Positions 26,797 to 35,032 of a stretch of 64,000 nucleotides of DNA are shown here, piece after piece. Made by a program: the position numbers and the translations under genes. How positions within the stretch are numbered: the stretch's first letter is position 1; every line of letters begins with the position of its first letter. The DNA comes from Campylobacter devanensis (GTDB lineage Bacteria; Campylobacterota; Campylobacteria; Campylobacterales; Campylobacteraceae), in assembly GCF_002139915.1 (NCBI RefSeq), contig NZ_CP018788.1, positions 496,001 to 560,000 on the forward strand. Reading direction: 5' to 3'. The notes beneath the pieces are model-generated. The model saw only the letters and a program-made list of their open reading frames with translations. It made no database searches and had not been told where the DNA came from.

Positions 26797-27771
26797 ATGC
26801 AGATATTTGATAAGGGTAAAATATATAATTTTATGAGCATTAGATGGGTGATGTTTGCTCTTAGTGGTGTGCTGTTTTTTGGCTCTATTGCGCTTTTATT
26901 TACCAAGGGGTTAAATTATGGGATTGACTTTGCTGGTGGGACGCTAATTCAGGTTAAATATCATGATAAGGATGCGCCAATAGATTTGATTAGGCAGAAA
27001 TTTGCTAGTAATGAAATTTTGAAAAATGCTACTATCACAGAGTTTGGTTCAGCTAGCGAAATCACCATTAGATATACCACAACTAGTGATAGTTTGGGCA
27101 ATAATCCTGGGGATTTTGTGGCTGATATGCTTAAAGGTAGTGGGGAATTTGAGATTCGCCGAGTTGATGTAGTAGGGCCAAAAATCGGTAGTGAATTAAG
27201 GCAAAAAGGTATAATGGCTATTGCGGTTTCGCTTATTTTGATACTTGTTTATATTGGTATTAGGTTTGAGTGGAGATTTGCACTAGCAGCCATATTTAGC
27301 GAAATTCACGATGTAGTTATCGTGCTTGGGGCTATTAGTTTGCTTAGTATTGATGTGAATTTAGATACCTTAGCGGCGGTTTTAACTGTTTTAGGATATT
27401 CGCTAAATGATACTATTATTATATTTGATAGGATTAGAGAGAGGGTTAGAGAGAGTAAATTTATAGAGTTATTTGGGGTGATTAATGAGTCTGTATCGCT
27501 TACTCTTTCTAGGACTTTGATGACCTCTGTGACTACGCTTTTAGCCGTGATTACGCTATTTTTCTATGGTGGAGATATGATACATGGATTTTCTACTATT
27601 ATGATAATTGGAATTTTAATCGGCACTCTAAGCTCGGTTTTTATAGCAGCACCTATGCTAAGTTGGTTTAGATTTAGTGTTGAGGGTTATAGAGCGTTGA
27701 TTGCTGCTAAGGAGCTAAGAAAAAAAGAGAAAGAGAAAATTCGCGCTATGTATGAAAAAGGTAGATTATAA
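26797..27771 (+). CDS. secF: Protein translocase subunit SecF
   Basis: About 324 residues. ATG 26797 lies behind AAAAGGGG and next to the secD stop; the longer frame would lie inside secD. Family marks are KGLNYGIDFAGGTLIQVKY (about residues 38-56), RRVDVVGPKIGSELRQKG (about 120) and GYSLNDTIIIFDRIRERV (about 205), the last being the counterpart of the SecD proton-relay helix. There are six membrane segments. It forms the SecDF complex with the gene before it. Confidence 0.95.
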   Translation: MQIFDKGKIYNFMSIRWVMFALSGVLFFGSIALLFTKGLNYGIDFAGGTLIQVKYHDKDAPIDLIRQKFASNEILKNATITEFGSASEITIRYTTTSDSLGNNPGDFVADMLKGSGEFEIRRVDVVGPKIGSELRQKGIMAIAVSLILILVYIGIRFEWRFALAAIFSEIHDVVIVLGAISLLSIDVNLDTLAAVLTVLGYSLNDTIIIFDRIRERVRESKFIELFGVINESVSLTLSRTLMTSVTTLLAVITLFFYGGDMIHGFSTIMIIGILIGTLSSVFIAAPMLSWFRFSVEGYRALIAAKELRKKEKEKIRAMYEKGRL

Positions 27772-27780
27772 GGAGTTTAT

Positions 27781-28119
27781 ATGGATTGGGGTAAGGTTAT
27801 ATTTACATTTTTTGCGCTTATGAGCTTGACTACTACGGCTGGGTTTTTATTTGAAGATAGTGCTGTGGCTCTGTTTATCGCTGCTAGTATAAATTTGATC
27901 TCAACTCTATTAAAAGTAGGAGTGAGAAATTTGCTCGCAGCGGAGCTTTTTGCTAGTTCATTGGTGGCTGATTTACACCTAATTCCTGCTTTTGTATTGC
28001 TAATAACTGGCTATAGCCAAAGTATGGTATATACGCTAGTTATAGGTGCGATTTTGGCAAATATATTTTCTATTATTTTGATATTGATAGAAGCGTATAA
28101 AACTAGAGATGAATTTTAA
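27781..28119 (+). CDS. Small four-helix membrane protein (DUF6394-like), function unknown
   Basis: A 112-residue hydrophobic protein with about four membrane segments and almost no soluble part: FTFFALMSLTTTAGFLF, AVALFIAASINLIST, LLAAELFASSLVADLHLIPAFVL split in two, and MVYTLVIGAILANIFSIILIL. ATG 27781 follows AAGGAG. It is conserved in position between secF and leuS in other campylobacters. Its place suggests a link with Sec or envelope work, but nothing in the sequence proves a role. Confidence 0.7.
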   Translation: MDWGKVIFTFFALMSLTTTAGFLFEDSAVALFIAASINLISTLLKVGVRNLLAAELFASSLVADLHLIPAFVLLITGYSQSMVYTLVIGAILANIFSIILILIEAYKTRDEF

Positions 28120-28128
28120 GGATAGATA

Positions 28129-30561
28129 ATGCAATATGTAGCTAAAGATATAGAGTATAAATGGCAAACTGCTTGGAGAGATAGCGGTTATAGCGAGCCA
28201 AAAGATGATTATAACTTACCTAAAAAATATATTTTATCTATGTTTCCATATCCGAGTGGTAGACTTCACATGGGGCATGTGCGAAACTACGCTATAGGTG
28301 ATGCCTTGTCTAGGTATTATAGAAATATGGGGTTTAATGTCCTTCAACCAATGGGTTTTGATAGCTTTGGTATGCCAGCAGAAAATGCCGCTATAAAGCA
28401 TAAAATTCATCCTAAAAAATGGACATATGAAAATATAGAATATATGATAAAAGAGCTTGATACATTAGGGTTAAGCTTTTCTAAAAATCGCTTATTAGCT
28501 ACTAGTGATCCACTCTATACAAGATGGGAGCAAGAGTTTTTCATAAAAATGTATGAAAAAGGCTTAGTATATCGCAAATCCGCTGTGGTAAATTGGTGTG
28601 AAAATGACCAAACAGTTTTGGCAAATGAGCAAGTAGAAGATGGCAAATGTTGGAGATGCGGCCACGATGTAATCCAAAAAGAGATGCCAGGATATTATCT
28701 CAAAATTACAGATTATGCTAATGAGCTTTTGGAGTGTTTAAAAGATTTAGATGGCAAATGGCCAAATCAAGTTATCACTATGCAAGAGAATTGGATAGGT
28801 AAAAGTAGTGGGCTTGAGTTTGAATTTAAGCTTGATGATCGTAGCAAAGAGATTGCTAGTGAAAATGGATTTATGGTCTTTACTACTAGGGCTGATACTA
28901 TTTATGGGGTTAGCTATTGTGCTTTAGCGCCAGAGCATAGCCTTACAAAAAAGATTTTAAATAGTGATAATACCCCAAAAGAGATAAAAGATAAGATCAA
29001 ATTTATGCTAAATCAAAGTCCAAAAGAGCGCCAAATAGCCGATAAAGATGGGGTCTATCTAGGCATTAATGCTATCCATCCGATAACCAAAGAGCTAGTG
29101 CCGATATGGTGTGCGAATTTCGTCTTAGCTGAGTATGGTCATGGGGCTTTGATGGCTGTGCCTGCTCATGATGAGAGGGATTATGAGTTTGCTATTAAAT
29201 TTAATCTACCTATTAAAAAGATAATAGAGTGCGATGAGTTGCCATATACTCAAAAGAGCGGCAAGCATATAAATTCAGATATGATAAATAATATGGATTA
29301 TGATGAGGCTAGTAAAACTATCATAAAATACTTCGAAAATAGCAGTAGCGGTAAAGAGGTTACAAACTACAAATTAAGAGATTGGGGCATCTCTAGACAG
29401 AGATATTGGGGTGCGCCGATCCCTATAGTGCATTGTGATAAATGTGGAGTTGTGTGCGAGAGTATTGAGAATTTGCCTGTTTTATTGCCTGAAGATGTGA
29501 GTATCACAGGTGAGGGAAATCCGCTAGACAAGCATCCAAATTTCAAAAAATGTAAATGCCCTAAATGCGGTGGTGAAGCTAAAAGAGAAACCGATACTAT
29601 GGATACATTTTTTGAAAGTAGCTGGTATTTTGCTAGATATGCAAGTGATGAGAAAACTTGGGAAAAAGTAGCCTTTGATAAAAAAAGTGTTGATTATTGG
29701 ATGAGTGTGGATCAATATATCGGTGGGATAGAACACGCTATACTTCATCTTTTATACGCTAGATTTTTTCAAAAAGTTTTAAGAGATCTTGGCTATTTGC
29801 GTGATAGTGAGCCTTTTGCTAGTTTATTAACTCAAGGTATGGTCTTAAAAGATGGCGCTAAGATGAGTAAAAGCAAGGGAAATACGGTTGATCCAGATGA
29901 GATTATAAATAGATATGGTGCTGATACCGCAAGGCTATTTATACTTTTTGCAGCACCACCACAAAAGGAGCTTGAATGGAATGATAGCGCTGTTGAGGGT
30001 GCTTTTAAGTTTATAAATAGGCTTTATGATAGAAGTGTAAATGCCTATAAAACAGAGCAAATCCCATCTATAAATCACGCAAATTTAAACAAAGATGAGA
30101 AATACGCAAGGCTAAAAGTCTATGAAGCACTTAAAAAATCAAGCGAGGTTTTTGAGAGTAGCTTTACATTTAATACCTTAATCGCTGCTTGTATGGAGGC
30201 TCTAAATGCCCTAAATGCTCAACAAAACAAAGATATATGGACGGAGGGGTATTATATAATTTTAAGTTTGCTTGAGCCTATTATCCCGCATGTATCTTGG
30301 GAGCTTAGTAGCGAGTTATTTGGACTTAAAAATCTTAGAAAAATCGAGCTTAAAAGTGAAGTTTTTGAGAGTGATACTATAAATTTAGCTATCACTATAA
30401 ATGGCAAAAGACGAGCCGAGATAGAGATAGATAAGAGTTTAAGCGATCAAGAGATCATAAATCAAGCCAAAATCGCTGTATCTAAGTGGATTGGCTCATC
30501 TGAGATTATAAAAGAAATTTATGTGCCAAATAAGCTTGTAAATATCGTCATAAAGGGATAG
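28129..30561 (+). CDS. leuS: Leucyl-tRNA synthetase
   Basis: An 810-residue class I synthetase that charges tRNA-Leu. The HIGH motif is in [19 protein letters not shown] (about residues 39-57) and the KMSKS motif is [14 protein letters not shown] (about 582). The editing domain (about 220-420) includes [13 protein letters not shown] and [13 protein letters not shown]. Cysteine pairs in GKCWRCGH (about 180) and [19 protein letters not shown] (about 485) suggest zinc-ribbon inserts. The length is normal. It begins at ATG 28129 behind AAGGAT and lptE follows after one base. Confidence 0.97.
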   Translation: MQYVAKDIEYKWQTAWRDSGYSEPKDDYNLPKKYILSMFPYPSGRLHMGHVRNYAIGDALSRYYRNMGFNVLQPMGFDSFGMPAENAAIKHKIHPKKWTYENIEYMIKELDTLGLSFSKNRLLATSDPLYTRWEQEFFIKMYEKGLVYRKSAVVNWCENDQTVLANEQVEDGKCWRCGHDVIQKEMPGYYLKITDYANELLECLKDLDGKWPNQVITMQENWIGKSSGLEFEFKLDDRSKEIASENGFMVFTTRADTIYGVSYCALAPEHSLTKKILNSDNTPKEIKDKIKFMLNQSPKERQIADKDGVYLGINAIHPITKELVPIWCANFVLAEYGHGALMAVPAHDERDYEFAIKFNLPIKKIIECDELPYTQKSGKHINSDMINNMDYDEASKTIIKYFENSSSGKEVTNYKLRDWGISRQRYWGAPIPIVHCDKCGVVCESIENLPVLLPEDVSITGEGNPLDKHPNFKKCKCPKCGGEAKRETDTMDTFFESSWYFARYASDEKTWEKVAFDKKSVDYWMSVDQYIGGIEHAILHLLYARFFQKVLRDLGYLRDSEPFASLLTQGMVLKDGAKMSKSKGNTVDPDEIINRYGADTARLFILFAAPPQKELEWNDSAVEGAFKFINRLYDRSVNAYKTEQIPSINHANLNKDEKYARLKVYEALKKSSEVFESSFTFNTLIAACMEALNALNAQQNKDIWTEGYYIILSLLEPIIPHVSWELSSELFGLKNLRKIELKSEVFESDTINLAITINGKRRAEIEIDKSLSDQEIINQAKIAVSKWIGSSEIIKEIYVPNKLVNIVIKG

Positions 30562-30562
30562 A

Positions 30563-31102
30563 GTGAGATTAATTGCCATTTTATTGCTAGCGTTTTTTAT
30601 CGCAGGTTGTGGCTACAAACCATCTAGCGTGGCAGCTAGAGATGCTATAGGCAGCAGCGTTTGGGTTGATGTGATAATTAGTAAAACTGATCCTGAGAGT
30701 ACTGTGGTTATCAAAGATGGTATAAAATCAGCAATGCTTAGACGCTTAGGTGTAAATTTAGTAGATAAAAATGAGGCTGATAGCATAATAATAGCTTCTA
30801 TTAAATCGCTTACATTTTCAGCTATATCATATGATCAATTTGGATATGCTACAGCATATAAAGCAAATTTAGTAATGGAATATAGATTAAAGCAAAAAGA
30901 TGGCTCAATAAAGAGTATTTTAACTAGCGGAGATTATGATTTTAGAGTTACAAAGCGACTAAATGATAGAAGATTTACCGATAGTGTTATTAGCGATAAT
31001 GAGAGATTTGATGCTATTACAAATGCATCTTTGCAGTGTTTTGACGAGTTTGTAAGTAAGCTAGCTATGCAAGGTCTTTTAAATGGCAAGCCTAATCTCT
31101 GA
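30563..31102 (+). CDS. lptE: LPS-assembly lipoprotein LptE-like
   Basis: A 179-residue protein starting with GTG 30563. The signal MRLIAILLLAFFIAGCGYKP has a lipobox with Cys16 and the GCGYxP motif common in LptE. The rest is a small alpha/beta domain: SVWVDVIISKTDPES and a long strand pair VNLVDKNEADSIIIASIKS. LptE plugs the LptD barrel that inserts LPS or LOS in the outer leaflet. The assignment follows the lipobox pattern and the place after leuS, where campylobacters keep a DUF4136/LptE-type gene. It overlaps the next gene by 20 bases. Confidence 0.7.
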   Translation: MRLIAILLLAFFIAGCGYKPSSVAARDAIGSSVWVDVIISKTDPESTVVIKDGIKSAMLRRLGVNLVDKNEADSIIIASIKSLTFSAISYDQFGYATAYKANLVMEYRLKQKDGSIKSILTSGDYDFRVTKRLNDRRFTDSVISDNERFDAITNASLQCFDEFVSKLAMQGLLNGKPNL

Positions 31103-32612
31103 GGTTATCAAAGATGTATTTAAGGAGGCGAGTGATAAGAATATTATTCTAACTCCAGATAACTATCATGAGTTATTTTGTGCGGCTGCAGCTAGGCGAG
31201 GGCTGAGTGCAAATGAGTGCAAGAGACTTGAAGGCTATATTGCTCGCTTAGATAAGAGTTATCAAGATGAGATAAAAAAGATAAATGTAAAAAGCATTGA
31301 TGAGCTTTTTGCTTTTATCTGTTTTAGATTAAATCGTGCTAATCTAAATGATATAGCTAAAATCAGTCAAGCCCAGACAATGCTTTTAAAACGAGTGTTG
31401 CATGCTATAAATTTAATGCACAATAATAAGGCTAAAGAACTAGCTAATTCAAGCTATTCTATGCTAAATGGAACAATTAATGTTGAGAATTTAAATTTAA
31501 TCAGAGACCGATGGTTTGAGTTTGTTAGCCATTTTGATACTAATTACATCAAGCGACTTGAAAAATATGGAATCAAACAAAGTGATGATATAGAAACCAT
31601 AATTTCTAAAATTGAGAAATTTAAATATAAAACTAAAGAGAAAAATTTAGAATATCTATCTTACTGCGAGTTATTAATTGCTGCTCTTGTACCATCTATT
31701 GCGCCTGGTGCAGATGATGATATAGCTAGAGTAAGTGAGCATTTAAGATCTAATCCTGCTTTATTAACTAGTCAAGCTATGGAAGAAGATATTAAAAAAT
31801 GTATTTTAAAGCGTGTAAGATTAGACCAAAATGAGATAAAACAAAAAATTAGCGCCTTAGATGAGATTTTAAACAATTTAAATAAACAAATTCAAGATTT
31901 TGCTAATACTCTTTTAGATAATGGCAGCAGTCTTGATGGTGCGATTTTTGAGATAAATAGCATAACTAGCTATGATGAATATAATGCTATTAGACAAAAA
32001 CTACAAAATACATCAAATTCACTTCGTAGTGAAATTTCGGCTATGGGGTTAAAGCTTAGCGATGATAGCAAGATAATTAATGGATTAAAAGAGCGTATAA
32101 AAGAGCTTGAAGAGATGATGGAACAAAGTAAGACCGATGAGCTAACAGGAGTTAATAATAAAAATAGCTTTGAGATAGAACTTGCTAATATCGAAGAGGC
32201 TAGAGTAAAGTATGGTGTTGATTATAGCATTGTAGCTATTGGGATAAATTTACTAGATGAAATCAAGGCAAAATATGGAGCAAATGCCAAAGATGCAATT
32301 TTATCTACAATGGCTAAAATCGTACAAAATCGTTGTGTAAATGGAGAGTTTATAGCTAGAACAAATATGGATGAGTTTGTGATTTTGGTAGGTAATTTAG
32401 ATAAAAATGCTACTAATAGCTTAGCTGAAATTATGATAAATGATATTAGTGGGTGTAAATTTAGATATAAAGATGAGCACATAATAGTAAGTGCAAGTTG
32501 TGGAATTGCTACACGCTCAGAGTGCAATAGTCAAAATGAGATGCTACAAAGGGTAAATTTAGGGTTGCAAACAGCTAAAAATGAGGGGATAAATTGTATA
32601 CGAGCACTTTGA
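31083..32612 (+). CDS. GGDEF-domain protein with degenerate active site
   Basis: A 509-residue soluble protein. Residues 1-340 are mostly helical with no known domain that I recognise; about 250-340 looks like coiled coil (EIKQKISALDEILNNLNKQ, IINGLKERIKELEEMMEQ). Residues about 345-509 are a GGDEF fold: SKTDELTGVNNKNSFEIEL, then IVAIGINLLDEIKAKYGANA where the metal-binding Asp is a Gly, and IARTNMDEFVILVG where GGDEF reads NMDEF. It should not make cyclic di-GMP. A receptor or purely structural role is possible. It lies between lptE and folC with overlaps on both sides. Confidence 0.75.
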   Translation: MASLISEVIKDVFKEASDKNIILTPDNYHELFCAAAARRGLSANECKRLEGYIARLDKSYQDEIKKINVKSIDELFAFICFRLNRANLNDIAKISQAQTMLLKRVLHAINLMHNNKAKELANSSYSMLNGTINVENLNLIRDRWFEFVSHFDTNYIKRLEKYGIKQSDDIETIISKIEKFKYKTKEKNLEYLSYCELLIAALVPSIAPGADDDIARVSEHLRSNPALLTSQAMEEDIKKCILKRVRLDQNEIKQKISALDEILNNLNKQIQDFANTLLDNGSSLDGAIFEINSITSYDEYNAIRQKLQNTSNSLRSEISAMGLKLSDDSKIINGLKERIKELEEMMEQSKTDELTGVNNKNSFEIELANIEEARVKYGVDYSIVAIGINLLDEIKAKYGANAKDAILSTMAKIVQNRCVNGEFIARTNMDEFVILVGNLDKNATNSLAEIMINDISGCKFRYKDEHIIVSASCGIATRSECNSQNEMLQRVNLGLQTAKNEGINCIRAL

Positions 32613-33781
32613 TGGATTATGAGGTATTTTTAAATAAAAAGCCATTATATTATGATGAGATTGATTATACTAGATTTCCTAGGATATTTAATTTAGTTAA
32701 ATTACACTTAAATTTACCACCTATAATCCATATAGTAGGCACAAATGGCAAGGGAAGTACAGGTAGATTTTTAGCTCAAATTTTAGCTGGAGCTGGTAAA
32801 AAAGTTGGACATTATACTAGTCCGCATATTTTTGATTTTAGTGAAAGATTTTATAGTAGTTTTGAAGAAATTGATAAATTTAGATTAAATTTAGCTCATA
32901 ATAGACTTTTAGAGATTTTTAGTTTACTCAATAATACTAGTGAAATAGTAGAGAGTTTAAGCTACTTTGAGTGGGCAACATTGATGGCTGGGGTAATTTT
33001 TGAGGGGTATGATTTTTTAATTTTAGAGGCTGGAATGGGCGGAGAATATGATGCGACAAATGCCTTTGATAAGTCTCTTAGTATATTTACCCCTATTGGT
33101 CTAGATCACATTGATATGCTTGGTAGTACGATAGAAGAAATTGCTAAAACTAAACTTAATTCAATGCAAAATCAAGCATTAATTAGTAGCGAGTTTGCCT
33201 GTATGGAGTTAGCAAATCAAATCGCTAAGCAAAAAAGTGTAAGATTAATAAAGCAAAGTGAAATTTATGCTAAAGAGATTCAAAATTATGCTATTAAATT
33301 TAATTTACCAGAATTTTTAAGAGCAAATTTAAGTTTAGCAGTAAATGCAGCCAATATTTTAAATATAGAGAATTTAGCCCAAATCATATCCAATTTAGGC
33401 GCCTTAACTTTGCGTGGCAGATGTGAAAAAATAAAGCCAAATCTTATAATTGATGTTGGACATAACGCTCACGCTGCTAAGGCTATAGCCCAAAATTTGC
33501 AAAATATAGGTTGGAGAGAGGTAAATTTAATATATAATGCCTTTGATGATAAGGATATCTTTGGTGTTTTATTAAGCTTAAAGCCTTTTATTGGTAAAAT
33601 CCATATCTATAATTATAAAAGCTATAGTAGAAAATTAGCTACACATAAGATAACTCAAATTGCCAAAGATCTTGGTATTACATGTTGCGAGTTTACAAAT
33701 TTAGATGAAAATGAGAAATATTTAGTCTTTGGTTCATTTATGTTAGTAGAAAACTTCATTAAGGAAGAGATTGAAAGATAA
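32612..33781 (+). CDS. folC: Folylpolyglutamate synthase / dihydrofolate synthase FolC
   Basis: About 389 residues from ATG 32612, which overlaps the previous stop as TGATG; the longer frame from 32594 has no support. The enzyme adds glutamate to folates, and in bacteria often also makes dihydrofolate from dihydropteroate. The P-loop is HIVGTNGKGSTGRFLAQIL (about residues 40-58). YFEWATLMAGVIFEGYDFLI and EAGMGGEYDATNAFDKSLSI are typical, as is the late IIDVGHNAHAAKAIAQNL. It belongs to the long run from leuS to mfd. Confidence 0.93.
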   Translation: MDYEVFLNKKPLYYDEIDYTRFPRIFNLVKLHLNLPPIIHIVGTNGKGSTGRFLAQILAGAGKKVGHYTSPHIFDFSERFYSSFEEIDKFRLNLAHNRLLEIFSLLNNTSEIVESLSYFEWATLMAGVIFEGYDFLILEAGMGGEYDATNAFDKSLSIFTPIGLDHIDMLGSTIEEIAKTKLNSMQNQALISSEFACMELANQIAKQKSVRLIKQSEIYAKEIQNYAIKFNLPEFLRANLSLAVNAANILNIENLAQIISNLGALTLRGRCEKIKPNLIIDVGHNAHAAKAIAQNLQNIGWREVNLIYNAFDDKDIFGVLLSLKPFIGKIHIYNYKSYSRKLATHKITQIAKDLGITCCEFTNLDENEKYLVFGSFMLVENFIKEEIER

Positions 33782-34664
33782 GATTGTTGTTACTATAACT
33801 GATGTCAATGGCTCTAGAAATTATTTATTAAGCCAGGTTTTAAAGAGAATTTTTATATATGTTGTTGCGGTTTTATTGCTTATTTTTGTTCTTGGTGGGC
33901 TATATATGGGATATTTGCAAGATGAGACAAATGTTCTAAGAGAGACTAAAGAGGAGCTAATAAGTAGTAGTAAAAATTTAAATATAGAGTATGAAAATAT
34001 AAAACAAAAGCTTTCAACCAAAGAAGAGGAGTTGATGGCTATAGAAGATAAAATTTCATTTTTAGAAGAGCAAATTGGGCTAAATGATGACTCAAATATT
34101 ACTACAATTGATGATAGATTAGAGCAGATTAAGCTTACTGTTGAGCAACAAAATATAATATTTTCAATGATTCCAAATGGCAAGGTAATAGAAGATGGCG
34201 GTATTACAGCAGCATTTGGTTGGCGAACTCATCCAGTGTTAGGGCATAAGCATCTTCACCAAGGAATTGACCTTAGAGCACCAATTGGAACTCCAGTGTA
34301 TGCTCCAGCAGATGGAGTGGTACAAGTGGCGGGATTTAATGTAGTTGGCGGATATGGATATTTAGTAGTTTTAGAGCATAATTTTGGCTTTAAGACTAGA
34401 TTTGCCCATCTATCTAGAAAAGATGTGGTAAAAGAGGGACAGTTTGTTAAAAAGGGCGAGCTAATAGGCTATAGTGGAAATACTGGTATAAGTACAGGTC
34501 CGCATCTGCACTATGAGATAAGATTTGTACAGCGGCCACTTGACCCGATAAATTTTATCAATTGGAGTCGAAAAAACTATGAAGAAATATTTGAAAAGGA
34601 GAAGCGAGTAACATGGCAGTCTTTGGTAAAGGCAGTAGCAAATTTAACTCTGAAACAACCATAA
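33771..34664 (+). CDS. M23 (LytM) peptidoglycan endopeptidase, cell-shape type
   Basis: A 297-residue protein starting with TTG 33771 behind AAGGAAGAG. One membrane anchor lies at about residues 24-47 (IFIYVVAVLLLIFVLGGLYMG), a coiled coil at about 52-105, and the LytM domain at about 145-270. Zinc ligands are visible in LHQGIDLRAPIGTPVYAPADG (His, Asp) and GPHLHYEIRF (HxH). It cuts D-Ala-mDAP cross-links in the periplasm. Its neighbour is a bactofilin, overlapping by 52 bases; the same pair in Helicobacter (Csd1/CcmA) and the corresponding locus in C. jejuni affect helical shape. Confidence 0.9.
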   Translation: MKDKIVVTITDVNGSRNYLLSQVLKRIFIYVVAVLLLIFVLGGLYMGYLQDETNVLRETKEELISSSKNLNIEYENIKQKLSTKEEELMAIEDKISFLEEQIGLNDDSNITTIDDRLEQIKLTVEQQNIIFSMIPNGKVIEDGGITAAFGWRTHPVLGHKHLHQGIDLRAPIGTPVYAPADGVVQVAGFNVVGGYGYLVVLEHNFGFKTRFAHLSRKDVVKEGQFVKKGELIGYSGNTGISTGPHLHYEIRFVQRPLDPINFINWSRKNYEEIFEKEKRVTWQSLVKAVANLTLKQP

Positions 34665-35032
34665 TATCAGAAGGCGCATATATAAAAGGCGAGTTAGCCT
34701 GCGGTTCAGTTTTATATATTGAAGGTCATGTAGATGGTATGATAAAATCAAATAACACAGTAGTAATTGGTAAAAATGGTAAGGTTACAGGAATAATATC
34801 AGCTAATAAAATTGTAGTAAATGGTATTTTTGAAGGCAATGTAGATGCGGATTCAGTGGAGATTTTAAGTGGTGGATTTGTGTTAGGTGATATTTGTTCA
34901 GGTAGCTTTAGCATAGAAAATGGTGGTAAATTTGATGGTAAAAGCTCTCTTAAAAAGTCAAATTCAATGCAATCGCTAGAGAATTTTGAGATAATTGACA
35001 CAGAGGAAAGTGGTGCAAGCAAAGATATATGA
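34613..35032 (+). CDS. Bactofilin (CcmA-like polymer-forming scaffold)
   Basis: A 139-residue cytoplasmic protein starting at ATG 34613 behind AAAAGGAGA. The core (about residues 18-110) is a run of short glycine-spaced strands: GAYIKGELACGSVLYIEGHV, VVIGKNGKVTGIISANKIV, NGIFEGNVDADSVEILSGG. This is the right-handed beta-helix of bactofilins, which form filaments at the membrane and place cell-wall enzymes. The last 30 residues are charged and probably unfolded. Its start lies inside the M23 gene, so the two are translationally linked. Confidence 0.93.
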   Translation: MAVFGKGSSKFNSETTIISEGAYIKGELACGSVLYIEGHVDGMIKSNNTVVIGKNGKVTGIISANKIVVNGIFEGNVDADSVEILSGGFVLGDICSGSFSIENGGKFDGKSSLKKSNSMQSLENFEIIDTEESGASKDI

